Part shown: in pieces, positions 42,496 to 43,400 of the stretch
Layout of the letters: each line of letters opens with the position of its first letter
Position numbering within the stretch: the first letter of the stretch is position 1
Origin: CAMLDH01 sp966250375
GTDB lineage: Bacteria > Pseudomonadota > Gammaproteobacteria > Burkholderiales > Burkholderiaceae_D
Reading direction: 5' to 3'
DNA length: 43,400 bases
Assembly: GCA_966250375.1 (NCBI GenBank)
Contig: CBINHE010000030.1
Coordinates: 1-43,400, forward strand
Notes under the pieces: generated by a model
What the model was told of the DNA's origin: nothing
Seen by the model: the letters and a program-made list of their open reading frames with translations, nothing else
The model's database searches: none
Translations under genes and position numbers: made by a program

Positions 42496-43400
42496 TCAGG
42501 CATCTTTGTTTTTGCCCTGAGCCAAGAGGTTTCTAAAATCGTTGCCCTCTGCGCCATGCTCGGCCTTGATTGCACTACGGTGTTCAAACCCGCGCCAACC
42601 TTGATTGGCAAGTTGTTGTTCCGGTCTGGAGAAACCAGTTTGATCGAGAGCGATAACGTCAAAAATTTGCCCCGTCAATAGTTCGATTTTGTATTGTTTG
42701 ACGCCTTCTTTGTGGTCCCATAGCACTGTGCCATCTTCACTCGCCAGTCCCTTTTTGAGTAAGGCGCCATCGGCATAGAGCTTGTAAGGTTCACCTGCAA
42801 AATGGTCCGTATGGCTAGGCAAAGATCCAAGGGAAAAGCGCATTTTCTTCTTGAGAGGATTGGTCAGGTCATCCGGGAATTGCGGCAACGTTGGAGTCAT
42901 CGATGCCGGCCCGCTCAATTCAAAACCGGCTGCCTTCTGCGACTGCTTGCCCGGATTGTGGGTGTCGATATTGGCGCCGATGCGGATATAGCCACCGCCT
43001 GCCGTCAGCAGGATTTCGTTGGGCGCTTGAATGAGCACCTTGCCGTTGACGCTGGTGATCGTCAAGTCCTTTTGCGCGGTCGCTTCGATCTCGCCATTCT
43101 GTGCTTGCATCTGGATATTGCCCTTGGCGGCAATGATCTTGAAGGTGTCCTTGATCTTTGCCTTGGTCCCCGATACGAACAGGCTGATCGTTTCGGTGGC
43201 GTTGTGAATCCAGCGCCGGCCTGTCGTTTGATTGATGTCGCGCAGTGCGATCTGGTCGGCGTTGGTGCCTGTCGCCATCGTCATGCTGCCGGGGGTGGTC
43301 ATCGCGATGCCGTCCGGCGCGGTGATGGCGACGATGCCTTGCCCGCCCGGCTGTTTGCCGTTGCCGCTTTTGCCTTCCTTGTCGGTGTTCGTGCCGCGCT
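42496..43400 (-). CDS. vgrG: T6SS spike protein VgrG, C-terminal part (cut by window end)
   Basis: The frame is open to the window edge, so this is only the C-terminal 301 residues or so. The DUF2345 beta-helix region is clear (IVAITAPDGIAMTTPGSM, then DINQTTGRRWIHNATETISLFVSG, IQMQAQNGEIEATAQKDLTI and ILLTAGGGYIRIG). After it comes an extension with a transthyretin-like stretch (HTDHFAGEPYKLYADGALL to IELLTGQIFDVIAL), the part that usually docks a specific effector. The next gene downstream is the Tle5-like phospholipase, its likely cargo. ATG 43302 is an internal Met. Confidence 0.9.
   Translation of the reverse strand, partial: RGTNTDKEGKSGNGKQPGGQGIVAITAPDGIAMTTPGSMTMATGTNADQIALRDINQTTGRRWIHNATETISLFVSGTKAKIKDTFKIIAAKGNIQMQAQNGEIEATAQKDLTITSVNGKVLIQAPNEILLTAGGGYIRIGANIDTHNPGKQSQKAAGFELSGPASMTPTLPQFPDDLTNPLKKKMRFSLGSLPSHTDHFAGEPYKLYADGALLKKGLASEDGTVLWDHKEGVKQYKIELLTGQIFDVIALDQTGFSRPEQQLANQGWRGFEHRSAIKAEHGAEGNDFRNLLAQGKNKDA

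Overview
The window looks like a chromosomal segment of a betaproteobacterium of the family Oxalobacteraceae (Herminiimonas-like). This is inferred from the conserved scpB-rluB / rimP-nusA-infB-rbfA-truB / typA order, the protein sequences and a moderate GC content. No 16S gene is present, so the genus is a guess.

Positions 1-11.5 kb are core information-processing DNA: an initiator tRNA-fMet with its own promoter, scpB, rluB, then rimP-nusA-infB-rbfA-truB behind a clear sigma-70 promoter and a leader with an intrinsic terminator, and finally typA. From 11.5 to 15.2 kb lie a frameshifted DMT-family permease, an omega-amino acid aminotransferase and dusA.

The most interesting part is 15.2-34.2 kb. 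It holds two sigma-54 activators (one without a receiver, one NtrC-like response regulator), a hybrid histidine kinase, galU, and genes for stress- and envelope-type proteins: a DUF4383 membrane protein, a stress-type SDR, two Ser/Gly-rich lipoproteins (one with a BON domain), a PRC-barrel protein, a hemerythrin, a very large hydrolase-glycosyltransferase-oxidoreductase fusion, and an operon of GT4 transferase, SDR, HAD phosphatase and heptosyltransferase. Reading the intergenic DNA directly, I find -24/-12 (GG-N10-GC) promoters, mostly with a shared GGCATG -24 element, before at least six of these units. I infer a compact sigma-54 stress/envelope-glycan regulon with its activators encoded in its midst.

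The glycan operon also carries two copies of a structured repeat (about 29.72-29.95 and 32.47-32.67 kb). Their 62-nt cores align without gaps and differ mainly by paired changes inside two hairpins. I know of no named family matching it.

The last 9 kb are accessory. An IS630 remnant is joined to an efflux-adaptor fragment. A GMC oxidoreductase is paired with an exported haem-binding protein, behind a palindrome that overlaps a -35 box. An IS6-family remnant follows. The window ends in a type VI secretion effector module on the minus strand: vgrG (cut by the window edge), a phospholipase D effector (Tle5 type) broken by a 1-nt frameshift, a Sel1-repeat lipoprotein that is the likely immunity protein, and a small membrane protein. 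No CRISPR array, rRNA or prophage was seen.
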